Shown: positions 8,829 to 18,531 of the stretch, piece after piece
How the letters are laid out: every line of letters begins with the position of its first letter
Position numbering within the stretch: position 1 is the stretch's first letter
Assembly: GCF_002157685.2 (NCBI RefSeq)
Contig: NZ_AP026738.1
Span: 310,001-374,000 of the forward strand
Reading direction: 5' to 3'
Origin: Comamonas thiooxydans
GTDB lineage: Bacteria > Pseudomonadota > Gammaproteobacteria > Burkholderiales > Burkholderiaceae_C
DNA: 64,000 nucleotides
The notes under the pieces: generated by a model
Databases searched by the model: none
The model's input: only the letters and a program-made list of their open reading frames with translations
Told to the model about the DNA's origin: nothing
Translations under genes and position numbers: made by a program

Positions 8829-8890
8829 CCAAGGCGAGAGACCGCGAGCAAGCGCCGCCTCCCCCTTGGGGGAAGCCGCTCAGGGGGTCA
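8829..8890 (-). repeat. ~90-bp GC-rich 3'-end repeat, short copy 2
   Basis: Read on the minus strand it starts TGACCCCCTGAGCGGCTTCC, where the first TGA is the marC stop codon, then CCCAAGGGGG and a tail GGCGGCGCTTGCTCGCGGTCTC matching the other copies. The middle ~25 bases found in copies at 5431 and 44803 are missing. Confidence 0.7.
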
Positions 8891-9535
8891 AGGGTATATC
8901 GCCGGGGAGGCCAGGATGGGGAAGATCTTGATCAGGCCTCCCGCCATCACCTCGATGGCCAGCGCGGCCAGAATCAGGCCCATGAGCCGGGTCATCACAT
9001 TGATGCCGGTCTTGCCCAGCACACGGGCAATCGGGTGGGCCAGCGAAAAGCACACCATGATGGCGGCGGCCACGACCACGCCGTATCCGACCAGTGCCAC
9101 ATGCTGCCAGATGGTGCGCGCCTGATCGGCATAGATCACCACGGTGGACATGGCGGCGGGCCCGGTCAGCAGCGGAATGGTTAGCGGCACGACGGCAATG
9201 CTGTTGCCCTCGGCGGCCTTTTCGACGCCGGCTGCCAGCGTGGCATTGTTGGGGCGGTCTTCGGCAGGGCGGGCGTTGAGCATGTTCATCGCGCTGATCA
9301 GCAGCAGCAGGCCGCCGCCGACCTGAAAGCTCTGCAGCGAGATATTGAAGAACTGCAGAATCTGCAACCCCAGCAGGGCGCAGACCGCAATCACGCAGAA
9401 GGCGGCAAAGGCGGCGGTGCGAATCGTCTGCCAGCGTTGCTCGGCGTCGAAGCCGGCCGTGTAGTGGATGAAGAACGGGACGATGGCCAGCGGGTTGATG
9501 ATGGCGACCAGGGTGATCAACGGCTTGATATCCAT
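8888..9535 (-). CDS. MarC-family (UPF0056) membrane protein
   Basis: A 215-residue protein with about six transmembrane segments, belonging to the MarC/UPF0056 family of integral membrane proteins. The function of this family is unsettled; the old link to multiple antibiotic resistance has not held up in E. coli. Visible family features are the INPLAIVPFF motif near the N-terminus, GGGLLLLISAMNM in the middle and VPLTIPLLTGPAAMS. The start is the ATG at 9535, preceded by a GGAGG site 9 bases upstream; an open frame continues upstream to 9796 without membrane character. The stop codon coincides with the first bases of a repeat. Confidence 0.88.
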   Translation of the reverse strand: MDIKPLITLVAIINPLAIVPFFIHYTAGFDAEQRWQTIRTAAFAAFCVIAVCALLGLQILQFFNISLQSFQVGGGLLLLISAMNMLNARPAEDRPNNATLAAGVEKAAEGNSIAVVPLTIPLLTGPAAMSTVVIYADQARTIWQHVALVGYGVVVAAAIMVCFSLAHPIARVLGKTGINVMTRLMGLILAALAIEVMAGGLIKIFPILASPAIYP

Positions 9536-9717
9536 TACAGCTCGCCTCCTGGCATGGGGGGCTTCTTGCGACTGTCGGCCTTTTGTGGGGCTGGGATAGC
9601 TGGCATCAACACTCCTGTGAAAAAATGGCCGAATCATCGACGCGGCATCAGCCATTACAGCATTGCTGGCGGCCGCGTCGCGGATTTCCCTTTTGAACCA
9701 TGTTAAGGAGCTTCGCA

Positions 9718-10410
9718 ATGGGCAGCTTTGTTGAACTGACAGCCGTGGATGGCGCAAAAACCCCGGCTTATGTGGCCATGCCCGAGGGCCAGGCACGCGG
9801 TGCCATCGTGGTGCTGCAGGAGATCTTCGGCGTGAACTCGCATATCCGCTCCGTGGCAGACCGCTACGCAGCCCAGGGCTATGTGGCCGTGGCGCCCGCC
9901 ATGTTTGCCCGCGTCAAGCCCGATGTGGAGCTGGGGTACAGCGAAGAAGACATGAAGGCCGGCTTTGCGCTCAAGACCGCAGTGGAGGCCCTGCCCGAGC
10001 CTGGCGCGCTGCGCGATGTGGAAGCGGCCGTGGCCCATGCGGCGACGCTGGTGCCCGGCGGCAAGATCGGCGTGGTGGGCTTTTGCTGGGGCGGCCTCAT
10101 GACTTGGCGCTCGGCCTGCAATCTGGCCAGCGTCTCGGCGGCGGTCTGCTATTACGGCGGCGGCATGACCGGCGAGCTGGAAGCCAGCCGTCAGGCACTG
10201 TGCCCGGTGCTGGCCCACTTCGGCAGCAAGGACCATTACATCTCGCTGGAGTCAGTCGAAGCCTTCAAGAAGGCCCAGCCCCAGGTGGAAGTGCATGTCT
10301 ACGACGCCGACCACGGCTTCAACTGCGACCAGCGCGGCTCCTACAACGAAGCCGCTGCAGCGTTGGCAGGTGAGCGCACTCTGGCCTTCTTCGCCCAGCA
10401 TCTGGGTTGA
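9718..10410 (+). CDS. Dienelactone hydrolase family protein
   Basis: A 230-residue cytoplasmic alpha/beta hydrolase of the dienelactone hydrolase type, which opens lactone or ester rings in aromatic catabolism. The catalytic triad is clear: Cys123 in GFCWGG, Asp172 in GSKDHYI and His199 in DADHGF, with Glu35 in LQEIFG, at almost the same numbering as classical ClcD. It is not in an aromatic degradation operon, so a housekeeping carboxymethylenebutenolidase-like role is as likely. The ATG at 9718 follows AAGGAG by 7 bases. A repeat-derived terminator follows at once. Confidence 0.9.
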   Translation: MGSFVELTAVDGAKTPAYVAMPEGQARGAIVVLQEIFGVNSHIRSVADRYAAQGYVAVAPAMFARVKPDVELGYSEEDMKAGFALKTAVEALPEPGALRDVEAAVAHAATLVPGGKIGVVGFCWGGLMTWRSACNLASVSAAVCYYGGGMTGELEASRQALCPVLAHFGSKDHYISLESVEAFKKAQPQVEVHVYDADHGFNCDQRGSYNEAAAALAGERTLAFFAQHLG

Positions 10411-10413
10411 TCT

Positions 10414-10463
10414 AAAAACAATAGCTGCTTGTGCTTGATATATAAGCGCAAGCAGCTGTTTTT
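10414..10463 (+). terminator. Repeat-derived intrinsic terminator (full ATAGCTG family copy)
   Basis: Begins 4 bases after the hydrolase stop. Arms AGCTGCTTGTGCTT (10423-10436) and AAGCGCAAGCAGCT (10444-10457) pair over 14 positions with one wobble, loop GATATAT, then GTTTTTA. This is the most complete member of the short palindromic repeat family and a good intrinsic terminator. Confidence 0.75.
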
Positions 10464-10487
10464 ATCTAAAGCCCGTTGCCGCTGGGC

Positions 10488-10578
10488 GGTCCCCCATCAG
10501 AGACATCAGGCAAGCGCCGCCGCGCAGCGAGGATGTCGTCCCCCTTGGAGGAGGGCGCGGAAGCGCCTCAGGGGGTCA
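10488..10578 (-). repeat. ~90-bp GC-rich 3'-end repeat, copy 3
   Basis: On the minus strand it starts at the stop codon of the ZntB-like gene (TGACCCCCTGAGGCGC), then CTCCaaGGGGGACGACATCCTCGCTGCG and GCGCTTGCCTGATGTCTCTG. Same order of blocks as copies at 5431 and 44803 with scattered substitutions. Confidence 0.75.
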
Positions 10579-11778
10579 TTCTTTTTCTTCGCTTTCCAGA
10601 TAGCGGCGGCGCCAGAAATAGGCCACCAGCACCACGGTGATGATCACCATGGCCACCAGGGCCCAGATGAAGCCGTCCTTTTTGTGCACGAAGGGTATGA
10701 ACTCGAAGTTCATGCCGAAGATGCCGGCAATCAGGTTCAGCGGTAAAAAGATGGCCGTCACCGTGGTCAGCGTGCGCATGATGTCGTTGGCGCGGTTGCT
10801 CTGAGCCGAAAAGTGCATCTGCACGGCGGTCTCGGCGCTTTGCTCCATGCGGTGAATGTGGTGAGTCACGCGCTCTATATGTTCGAGCACGTCGCGCGAG
10901 CGCACGCGCAGCAGTTCGCGCTCATGCTGGCGCGCAGGTGTGTGCTCGGGCGGCCAGCCCTCCAGCGCCTCGGTCCAGTCCTGTACGGCGGCGCGCTGGT
11001 CTTCGCAGATTTCATCAAGCTGATGCAGCGCCAGGCGCACGTCGAGCACGCTGGCCCAGTTGCTGAAACGCTTGTTGGGCTTGAGCAGCGCCATCTGCCA
11101 GTGGTCGATCTGGCGCGTCAGCGTGCGGCGCAGGTCCAGATAGCCGTCCACCATGCCGTTGACCATGCGCAGCATCAGGTCCGCAGGCTCCACGGGCATC
11201 TTGGTGCTGATCTGGCGGCCGTCAGTCTTGGCGGGGCCGGAAATCAGGCGCTGCCAGAAGTTTTCCAGCACAAAGCAGCCGTCGGGATGTACGGACAGCA
11301 GGATCTGGTCATACAGCGCAAAGCCCACGGGCTGGGTTTCCACGCGTTGCAGCACCGGCGCTTCGCGCTGGCCGCTGTGGGCCAGGCTGTGGGATGGCGG
11401 TGGGGCGCAGGATGCCGCACTGCCGGTGCCTGTCATCACTGCAGGCAGGCCTGGCGGTGTGGTCACGGCTGGCGAGGCGGGGGCGTGGCTGCCGTTGAGC
11501 GGCGGCAGATGGGCGTTGGCCAGGCGGCGGAACACCAGCACGTCGTACACCGAGGTGTAGTCGTAATTGGAGGGGATGGCCGGATTCAGCAGGTCGGAGA
11601 CATGCAGGTCCACGAGGGTGGAGCCGCCCAGCCGGGCCAGCATGGTCTGAATGGCTGGCAGTTGAGCCTCCAGCTCCGAGCGTGTGCAGGAGACCCAGTA
11701 GAACCCCGTTGTCGCCGCCTGCGTAGGCAGTCCGTCGACTGGCTGGGCATAGAGGGGAGAGATATGCAGCACACGCAT
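10576..11778 (-). CDS. CorA/ZntB-family divalent cation transporter
   Basis: A 400-residue member of the CorA-like family, with a large cytoplasmic N-terminal domain and two C-terminal transmembrane helices. The hallmark GMN tripeptide is at about residues 355-357 (GIFGMNFEF), followed by HKKDGF and a second helix ending in RRRYLESEE. ZntB-type proteins transport zinc, CorA types magnesium; the ion cannot be told from sequence alone. Residues about 91-150 form a Pro/Ala/Ser-rich insertion in the cytoplasmic domain that looks disordered and is unusual. Start chosen at the ATG at 11778, since an upstream 19-residue extension would run into the hemB terminator. Confidence 0.85.
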   Translation of the reverse strand: MRVLHISPLYAQPVDGLPTQAATTGFYWVSCTRSELEAQLPAIQTMLARLGGSTLVDLHVSDLLNPAIPSNYDYTSVYDVLVFRRLANAHLPPLNGSHAPASPAVTTPPGLPAVMTGTGSAASCAPPPSHSLAHSGQREAPVLQRVETQPVGFALYDQILLSVHPDGCFVLENFWQRLISGPAKTDGRQISTKMPVEPADLMLRMVNGMVDGYLDLRRTLTRQIDHWQMALLKPNKRFSNWASVLDVRLALHQLDEICEDQRAAVQDWTEALEGWPPEHTPARQHERELLRVRSRDVLEHIERVTHHIHRMEQSAETAVQMHFSAQSNRANDIMRTLTTVTAIFLPLNLIAGIFGMNFEFIPFVHKKDGFIWALVAMVIITVVLVAYFWRRRYLESEEKE

Positions 11779-11818
11779 GGGAATAGTCAGTCTCGATGTC
11801 AGTGCAGAAGGCGAATGC

Positions 11819-11849
11819 AAAAACGGCCCGGGCAAGCTGCACGGGCCGT
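11819..11849 (-). terminator. Intrinsic terminator of hemB
   Basis: Arms ACGGCCCG (11823-11830) and CGGGCCGT (11842-11849), with a TTTTT run on the minus strand. It lies about 60 bases after the hemB stop and just upstream of the ZntB-like gene on the same strand. Confidence 0.75.
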
Positions 11850-11911
11850 CAGATCATGCCTGAAATGCTCTCAGGCGCAAGCATGACCTGCGCTGACAGC
11901 TATCAATTTTG

Positions 11912-12970
<1,059 letters not shown>

Positions 12971-13066
12971 CTATTCCATGACGACCGGCGCGACAAGGCC
13001 CGAGCTTCGAGGTAAAGACGCGGCGCGCAGCGGCTGTGGCGCAGCGCAGGCCTTTACACTGGCTCC

Positions 13067-13483
13067 ATGCTATGGGTCAAAGCCTTTCACATCGTTTTTG
13101 TCGCCAGCTGGTTTGCTGGTCTGTTCTACCTGCCGCGCATCTTTGTCAACATCGCCATGGTCACGCCGGGCTCGGTGGCCGAACGCGAGCGCCTGCTGCT
13201 GATGGCGCGCAAGCTGCTGCGCTTCACCACCATGCTGGCCGTGCCCGCGCTGGGTCTGGGCCTGTGGCTGTGGCTGGGCTGGGGCTTCGCGGGCGGCTGG
13301 CTGCATGCCAAGCTGGCCGTGGTGCTGCTGGTCATCGGCTACCACCACAGCTGTGCCGTGCTGCTGCGCAAGCTGGCGGACAACACCTGTCACAAAAGCC
13401 ATCGCTGGTTCCGTTTCTATAACGAAGTGCCGGTGCTGCTGCTGATCGCTGCCGTGATTCTGGTGGTGGTCAAGCCCTTCTGA
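13067..13483 (+). CDS. HemJ-like / CopD-family membrane protein (putative protoporphyrinogen oxidase)
   Basis: A 138-residue protein with four predicted membrane helices. The N-terminus (VKAFHIVFVASWFAGLFYLP) and the end (FRFYNEVPVLLL, then VKPF) match the UPF0093 family, whose HemJ members oxidise protoporphyrinogen IX late in haem synthesis. His8 corresponds to a conserved haem-ligand candidate. The motif after LPR is IFVNIAM instead of the LFVYH of characterised HemJ, so it may be a divergent member; databases often call such proteins CopD family. Divergence from hemB supports a haem role. No clear ribosome site precedes the ATG. Confidence 0.65.
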   Translation: MLWVKAFHIVFVASWFAGLFYLPRIFVNIAMVTPGSVAERERLLLMARKLLRFTTMLAVPALGLGLWLWLGWGFAGGWLHAKLAVVLLVIGYHHSCAVLLRKLADNTCHKSHRWFRFYNEVPVLLLIAAVILVVVKPF

Positions 13484-13510
13484 ATCTTGCGCTTAGAGTA
13501 GGAGGCGACT

Positions 13511-14638
13511 GTGTCCGATTCTGCGGTGCCGGTGATTTCCATGCGCCATACCTCGGCCTGGCCGCTGGCGCTGGTCTATGGACTGCTCATCGTCTTTGCC
13601 AGCCTGTTCCCGTTTGACGGTTGGCGCGCCCAGGGCATTGATCCCAGCGTATTCCTGTTCGCGAGGATTCCGCCGCCGTACTGGACCTGGTTCGACGTCA
13701 ACACCAATATCGTCGGCTATGCGCCGCTGGGCTTTTTTCTGGCGCTGGCCCTGATGCGCTCAGGCCAGCCCAGGCTGGCCGTGCCGCTGGCTTTTCTTGC
13801 CGGCACGCTGCTGTCGCTGTGCATGGAGTTTCTGCAGATCTATCTGCCGCGCCGCGTGCCGTCCAATCTGGATCTGGTGCTCAATGCCGGCGGCACCCTG
13901 ATCGGTGCCCTGCTGGCTGCGCTGCTGGAGAGGCTGGGGGCTCTCTCTCGCTGGAGTGCTTTTCGCAACCAGTGGCTGGGCGAGGGCGGTGCTGGCGTGC
14001 TGGTGCTGCTGGCGCTGTGGCCGTTTGCGCTGCTGTTTCCGGCGGCCGTGCCGTTTGGCCTGGGCCAAGTGCTGGAGCGCATCGACGACACCTTGCAGGA
14101 CTGGCTGCTGAACACGCCGTTCGAGGACTGGTTGCCGCTGGGCGATTTCGCCATGACGCCGCTGTCGCTGGTGACGGAGATGCTATGCGTGATGCTGGGG
14201 CTGTGGATTCCCTGCCTGCTGGCCTACTGCGCCGTGCGTCATATGGGCCGCCGCGCGCTGGCCGGACTGCTTCTGGTGGCGGCAGGGGTGGGAGTGACAG
14301 CGCTGTCGGCCGCGTTGAGCTGGGGTCCGGCCCATGCCTGGGAGTGGGTGGACCTGCCGGTGCGCCTGGGTGTCTGGGGTGGGCTGGGTCTGGCCGTGAT
14401 TGCATTGCCTGCCTCGCGCCGCATGTGCGCCGTGCTATTGCTGCTGGTGCTGGTACTGCATCTGAGCATCCTCAATCAGGCGCCGACGAATGTGTACTTC
14501 GCCCAGACCCTGCAGGCCTGGGAGCAAGGCCGTTTCATCCGCTTCTACGGCCTGGGTCAATGGCTGGGCTGGCTCTGGCCTTACGTGACACTGGCGTATG
14601 TAGTGATTCGACTCTCGCGTCGTCAACAGCCTGCCTAG
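13511..14638 (+). CDS. VanZ-family membrane protein
   Basis: A 375-residue polytopic membrane protein. The N-terminal ~140 residues form a VanZ-like domain (DVNTNIVGYAPLGFFLAL, then EFLQIYLPRRVPSNLDLVLN), and the rest adds about six further hydrophobic segments. VanZ homologues influence teicoplanin sensitivity in Gram-positive bacteria; in betaproteobacteria the role is unknown. The start is GTG at 13511, supported by AGGAGG 5 bases upstream. It lies 27 bases after the HemJ-like gene and 11 bases before a ferredoxin, so the three may be co-transcribed. Confidence 0.82.
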   Translation: MSDSAVPVISMRHTSAWPLALVYGLLIVFASLFPFDGWRAQGIDPSVFLFARIPPPYWTWFDVNTNIVGYAPLGFFLALALMRSGQPRLAVPLAFLAGTLLSLCMEFLQIYLPRRVPSNLDLVLNAGGTLIGALLAALLERLGALSRWSAFRNQWLGEGGAGVLVLLALWPFALLFPAAVPFGLGQVLERIDDTLQDWLLNTPFEDWLPLGDFAMTPLSLVTEMLCVMLGLWIPCLLAYCAVRHMGRRALAGLLLVAAGVGVTALSAALSWGPAHAWEWVDLPVRLGVWGGLGLAVIALPASRRMCAVLLLLVLVLHLSILNQAPTNVYFAQTLQAWEQGRFIRFYGLGQWLGWLWPYVTLAYVVIRLSRRQQPA

Positions 14639-14649
14639 AATGACCCACC

Positions 14650-15006
14650 ATGAGCGACATCCAGAATCAAGACCAGGCCGGTGGCTACTACCAGCGTCAT
14701 ATCTTCTTTTGCCTGAACGAGCGCCCCAACGGTGAGGACTGCTGCGCTCTGCACGGCGCCAAGGCGGGCTTTGACCACTGCAAGCGCAAAGTCAAGGAAG
14801 AGGGGCTTGCCGGAAAGGGGCAGGTGCGAGTGAACAAGGCTGGCTGCCTGGATCGCTGCGCTGGCGGTCCCGTGGCCGTGGTCTATCCCGAGGCCGTCTG
14901 GTACACCTTCATCGACGACAGCGATATCGATGAAATCGTTGAATCCCATCTCAAGAACGGCAAGGTGGTCGAGCGCCTGGTGCTGCCCGAAAGCGTGGGA
15001 CGCTGA
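14650..15006 (+). CDS. Thioredoxin-like [2Fe-2S] ferredoxin
   Basis: A 118-residue thioredoxin-fold ferredoxin of the COG3411 type. Cluster cysteines are likely C21 (FFCLNERP), C31 or C32 (EDCC), C66 (KAGCLDRC) and C70, the arrangement seen in these proteins. The following segment GGPVAVVYPEAVWY is the most conserved block of the family. Such ferredoxins are soluble electron carriers of mostly unknown partners. It starts with ATG at 14650, 11 bases after the VanZ-like gene, and precedes an alpha/beta hydrolase, an arrangement that suggests a small operon. Confidence 0.88.
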   Translation: MSDIQNQDQAGGYYQRHIFFCLNERPNGEDCCALHGAKAGFDHCKRKVKEEGLAGKGQVRVNKAGCLDRCAGGPVAVVYPEAVWYTFIDDSDIDEIVESHLKNGKVVERLVLPESVGR

Positions 15007-15167
15007 TCTGGCCGCCTTGAGTCCTTTGGCTGTCCTGACAGGCTTGCGGCAAGGCGGTTCTTGCCTGGTGCGGCCGACTTTGGGCTTGCTGGTTCAGGAA
15101 CTTTAAGCGTTTTCAAGCGTCAGCCCAATTACAGCAAGCGCAAAAAGCTACAACTAGGATAGCAATC

Positions 15168-15806
15168 GTGAATTCCCAGACCGAACGACTGACGCTCACC
15201 GGCACTGCCGGTGCCATTGAGGCCCTGCGCGATGCGCCGCAACTGGCCGAAGGGCAGAGCCCCAAGGGCGTGGCCATCATCGCCCATCCGCATCCGCTGT
15301 TTGGCGGCACCATGGACAACAAGGTGGTCCAGACCCTGGCGCGTGCCTTTGTGCAGTGCGGCTATACGGCCGTGCGTTTCAATTTTCGCGGCGTGGGTGC
15401 CAGTGCTGGCGAATATGACGCCGGCAAGGCCGAGCTGCAGGATTTGCTGGCCGTGGTGCAGCAGGTGGCTCCCGAAGGCCCGATTGCCCTGGCCGGTTTT
15501 TCCTTTGGCGCCTTTGTCACCAGCCATGCGCTGGCCCAGCTCTGGGATCAAGGTCGGGTGCAGAAGGCCGTGCTGGTTGGTACGGCCGCCAGCCGCTTCG
15601 AGGTGGCTCCCGTGCCTGCCGATGCCCATGACCAGACGCTGGTGGTTCACGGCGAGGCGGACGACACGGTGGCGCTGTCCGCCGTGATGGACTGGGCGCG
15701 CCCGCAGATACTGCCTGTTACCGTGATTCCGCAGGTCGGCCATTTCTTTCACGGACAATTGCCTCTGCTCAAGAACCTGGTGGTGCGCCACCTGAAGTCA
15801 CAGTAA
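15168..15806 (+). CDS. Alpha/beta hydrolase (COG2945 type)
   Basis: A 212-residue cytoplasmic serine hydrolase of the short COG2945 group. It has the oxyanion region AHPHPLFGGTMDNKVV (residues 39-54), nucleophile Ser112 in GFSFGAF, an acidic residue in HGEADDTV and a terminal His in QVGHFFHG. Substrates of this group are not known. GTG at 15168 is the start, with AGGA about 9 bases upstream; the preceding 161 bases hold no gene. A GCCAAG/CTTGGC inverted repeat near 15880-15902 might end its transcript before dacC. Confidence 0.87.
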   Translation: MNSQTERLTLTGTAGAIEALRDAPQLAEGQSPKGVAIIAHPHPLFGGTMDNKVVQTLARAFVQCGYTAVRFNFRGVGASAGEYDAGKAELQDLLAVVQQVAPEGPIALAGFSFGAFVTSHALAQLWDQGRVQKAVLVGTAASRFEVAPVPADAHDQTLVVHGEADDTVALSAVMDWARPQILPVTVIPQVGHFFHGQLPLLKNLVVRHLKSQ

Positions 15807-15958
15807 GAGCCAGTCGCCACACCCTGACGCACGTGAATTGCTGCCCTGTCTCGGTCAACCCCTCTTTTCATAGCGCCAAGCCTAGGTATATCCTTGGCTT
15901 TGGCCGTTTTCGACGGTAAATCACCGCGCTTACCTTTGCTTTAGCGAGAATCCTCTTC

Positions 15959-17131
15959 ATGAAGCCCATCTACTCCACACTGCGTGTTCTGGCCGTTGCG
16001 GCCGCAGTGGCGCCCGTGTTTGCCATGGCACAGGTGGCGGCCCCTGTCCCTCCCGAAATCGCTGCCCGCAACTATCTGCTGGTGGACGTCACTGCCGGCC
16101 AGGTGCTGGGTGCCAAGGATATCGACGCTCCCGTCGAGCAGGCATCGCTGACCAAGCTGATGTCGGCCTATGTGGTGTTCGACGCCCTGCGTGCCAAGAA
16201 AATCACGCTGGAGCAACGCATGCCCGTGAGCGAGCGCGCCTGGAAGATGCCCGGCTCGCGCATGTTCATCGACCCCAAGATGCAGGTTCCCGTCAATGAT
16301 CTGCTCAGCGGCATGATCATCCAGTCCGGCAACGATGCCACCATGGCACTGGCCGAGGCCGTGGGCGGCACGGCCGAGAACTTCGTCAAGATGATGAATG
16401 ACCAGGCCAAGGCCCTGGGCATGAAGAACACCAGCTACAAGAACCCCGAAGGACTGACCGAGCCCGGCCACCTGACGACGGCGCGTGACCTGTCCATACT
16501 GGCCCAGCGCCTGATGCATGACTTCCCCGAGTACATGCACTACTACTCCACCAAGCAGTACAGCTATCCCGGCACGCCCGCTTCCAACGGCAGCAACCGC
16601 AATGCCTTGCTGTTCCGCGATCCCACCGTGGACGGCCTGAAGACCGGCCACACCAATGCCGCCGGCTACTGCCTGGTGGCCACGGCCAAGCGCGATCTGC
16701 CCAATGTGGGCCAGCGCCGCCTGCTGTCCATCGTACTGGGAACGGCCAGCGAAAAGGCGCGTGCCAACGAAAGCCAGAAGCTGCTGAACTGGGGCTACAC
16801 CGCTTTCGATGCGGTCAAGCTGTTCGATGCCGATCAACCCGTGGCCACTCCGGCCGTCTGGAAGGGCGCGGCCAATGCCGTCAAGATCGGCAAGGCCGAC
16901 GGCGCCGTGGTGGTGACCGTGCCCTCGGGCACCGGCGGCAAGCTGACCACCGAAGTGGTGCGCCAGGATCCGCTGATCGCTCCTATCGCCAAGGGCCAGT
17001 CCATGGGCGTGCTCAAGGTCAAGTCGGGCGCGGATGTGGTGGCCGAGGTGCCGCTGGTGGCGCTTGAGGCCGTCGAGCAGGCAGGCTTCTTCGGCCGTCT
17101 GTGGGACACCATCCGCCTCTGGATCAAGTAA
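15959..17131 (+). CDS. dacC: D-alanyl-D-alanine carboxypeptidase (PBP5/6 type)
   Basis: A periplasmic, inner-membrane-anchored penicillin-binding protein that trims the terminal D-Ala from peptidoglycan pentapeptides. A Sec signal peptide ends near residue 24 (FAMAQ). Active-site motifs are SLTK (63-66), SGN (123-125) and KTG (228-230), followed by the C-terminal beta domain and an amphipathic tail (GRLWDTIRLWIK) that binds the membrane. Length 390 is normal. The choice of dacC over dacA as symbol is by convention in this family and not certain. It lies directly upstream of the rpsL ribosomal operon. Confidence 0.92.
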   Translation: MKPIYSTLRVLAVAAAVAPVFAMAQVAAPVPPEIAARNYLLVDVTAGQVLGAKDIDAPVEQASLTKLMSAYVVFDALRAKKITLEQRMPVSERAWKMPGSRMFIDPKMQVPVNDLLSGMIIQSGNDATMALAEAVGGTAENFVKMMNDQAKALGMKNTSYKNPEGLTEPGHLTTARDLSILAQRLMHDFPEYMHYYSTKQYSYPGTPASNGSNRNALLFRDPTVDGLKTGHTNAAGYCLVATAKRDLPNVGQRRLLSIVLGTASEKARANESQKLLNWGYTAFDAVKLFDADQPVATPAVWKGAANAVKIGKADGAVVVTVPSGTGGKLTTEVVRQDPLIAPIAKGQSMGVLKVKSGADVVAEVPLVALEAVEQAGFFGRLWDTIRLWIK

Positions 17132-17139
17132 GTTCCCGG

Positions 17140-17165
17140 GCCGGCAGGAGGCTGCTCCTGCCGGC
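17140..17165 (+). terminator. Strong hairpin after dacC
   Basis: Perfect 11-bp stem GCCGGCAGGAG / CTCCTGCCGGC with loop GCTG, 8 bases after the dacC stop. Only a short CTTT follows, so it may be a weak terminator or an mRNA end-stabilising hairpin. Confidence 0.55.
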
Positions 17166-17225
17166 AACAGCCTTTGTCGGCCATGCAAAGCATCTTGCTG
17201 CCTGGGGGCTATTGCCCACAGGTGC

Positions 17226-17254
17226 TTGTGCTGATTTGCGCAAGCTGGTACATT
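17226..17254 (+). promoter_or_regulatory. Sigma-70 promoter of the rpsL operon
   Basis: TTGTGC (17226-17231), 17-base spacer, TACATT (17249-17254). Predicted start near 17261, giving a leader of about 106 bases before rpsL. It is the best-matching promoter between the dacC hairpin and rpsL. Confidence 0.55.
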
Positions 17255-17366
17255 CGAGGGCTTTTCGGAATTTCCGAAGGGATTCACGTTTCCGCATCGG
17301 CATCTGTTGCTGCGGATAAACCTTTTGCTTTCACGAAGCAAATTCACGTTTAGGGACGTTTAATTA

Positions 17367-17744
17367 ATGCCAACCATTAACCAACTCGTGCGTCAGGGCC
17401 GCACGGTAGAAGTTGTTAAATCCAAGAGCCCTGCTATGGAAAACTGCCCCCAACGCCGTGGCGTGTGCACCCGTGTGTACACCACCACTCCCAAGAAGCC
17501 TAACTCGGCTCTGCGTAAGGTGGCCAAGGTTCGTCTGACCAACGGTTTCGAAGTCATTTCGTACATCGGCGGTGAAGGCCACAACCTGCAAGAGCACAGC
17601 GTTGTGCTGGTGCGCGGTGGTCGTGTGAAGGACTTGCCCGGTGTGCGTTACCACATCGTGCGCGGTTCCCTGGACCTGCAAGGTGTCAAGGACCGTAAGC
17701 AAGCTCGCTCCAAGTACGGTGCCAAGAAGCCTAAGGCTAAGTAA
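17367..17744 (+). CDS. rpsL: 30S ribosomal protein S12
   Basis: S12, a decoding-centre protein of the small ribosomal subunit, 125 residues. The conserved loops [12 protein letters not shown] (with Lys43) and [12 protein letters not shown] (with Lys88) are intact, so the streptomycin-resistance positions carry the wild-type lysines. It is the first gene of the str-type operon (rpsL-rpsG-fusA) and is preceded by dacC rather than rpoC, unlike the usual betaproteobacterial order. The start ATG follows an AGGGA sequence. Confidence 0.98.
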   Translation: MPTINQLVRQGRTVEVVKSKSPAMENCPQRRGVCTRVYTTTPKKPNSALRKVAKVRLTNGFEVISYIGGEGHNLQEHSVVLVRGGRVKDLPGVRYHIVRGSLDLQGVKDRKQARSKYGAKKPKAK

Positions 17745-17773
17745 TCAGCCCTGGTTTTTTGAAAACAAACGGT

Positions 17774-17803
17774 GTTTGATTCGCCTGACTGGCGCGGTCA
17801 AAC
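17774..17803 (+). promoter_or_regulatory. Structured S12-S7 spacer, possible S7 autoregulatory site
   Basis: The 168-base rpsL-rpsG spacer contains GTTTGA (17774-17779) pairing with TCAAAC (17798-17803) and an inner CGCC/GGCG stem. In E. coli, S7 represses its operon by binding the S12-S7 spacer. That this hairpin does the same here is inference from position only. Confidence 0.35.
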
Positions 17804-17912
17804 GTAGTGGCCCTGAGCACGAATGTTTTGTGCGGGTCGAGTAAGTGAGAGTTTTGAATAGCTCTCGCGGTATCTGAAAAGATGCCAACTGAAGCAAAGA
17901 TAGAGGTAAAAA

Positions 17913-18386
17913 ATGCCACGTCGTCGCGAAGTCCCCAAACGTGAAATCCTGCCGGATCCCAAGTTCGGCAATGTAGAGCTGTCCAAATTCATGAACGTGA
18001 TCATGGAAGGCGGCAAGAAGGCGGTTGCTGAGCGCATCATTTATGGCGCTCTGGACCTGATCGAGAAGAAGCACCCCGGCAAGGACCCTCTGGAAGCTTT
18101 CGTTGTTGCCATCAACAACGTCAAGCCCATGGTTGAAGTGAAGTCCCGCCGTGTTGGCGGTGCCAACTACCAGGTGCCCGTGGAAGTGCGTCCCGTCCGT
18201 CGTCTGGCTCTGGCCATGCGCTGGATCAAGGAAGCCTCCCGCAAGCGTGGCGAGAAGTCCATGGCTCAACGCCTGGCCAACGAGCTGCTGGAAGCTACGG
18301 AAGGCCGTGGCGGCGCCATGAAGCGTCGTGACGAAGTGCACCGTATGGCCGAAGCCAACAAGGCCTTCAGCCACTTCCGCTTCTAA
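17913..18386 (+). CDS. rpsG: 30S ribosomal protein S7
   Basis: S7, the primary 16S rRNA 3'-domain binder that nucleates assembly of the head of the 30S subunit. The 157-residue length and start [17 protein letters not shown] are typical, as is the block [16 protein letters not shown]. An AGAGG site precedes the ATG. Second gene of the str-type operon. Confidence 0.98.
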   Translation: MPRRREVPKREILPDPKFGNVELSKFMNVIMEGGKKAVAERIIYGALDLIEKKHPGKDPLEAFVVAINNVKPMVEVKSRRVGGANYQVPVEVRPVRRLALAMRWIKEASRKRGEKSMAQRLANELLEATEGRGGAMKRRDEVHRMAEANKAFSHFRF

Positions 18387-18531
18387 TCGGAATCTCGCTC
18401 GAGATACAGGGCCGCATGCAAAAACTTGCTGCGGCCTTGTGTCGATTCTGAGCGCCCCCATATAGAGCTGCTGCCTCCTGCGCACAATGCGGGGCCGGCA
18501 GTACTCCCATACGATCAAGCAAGGATCCATC

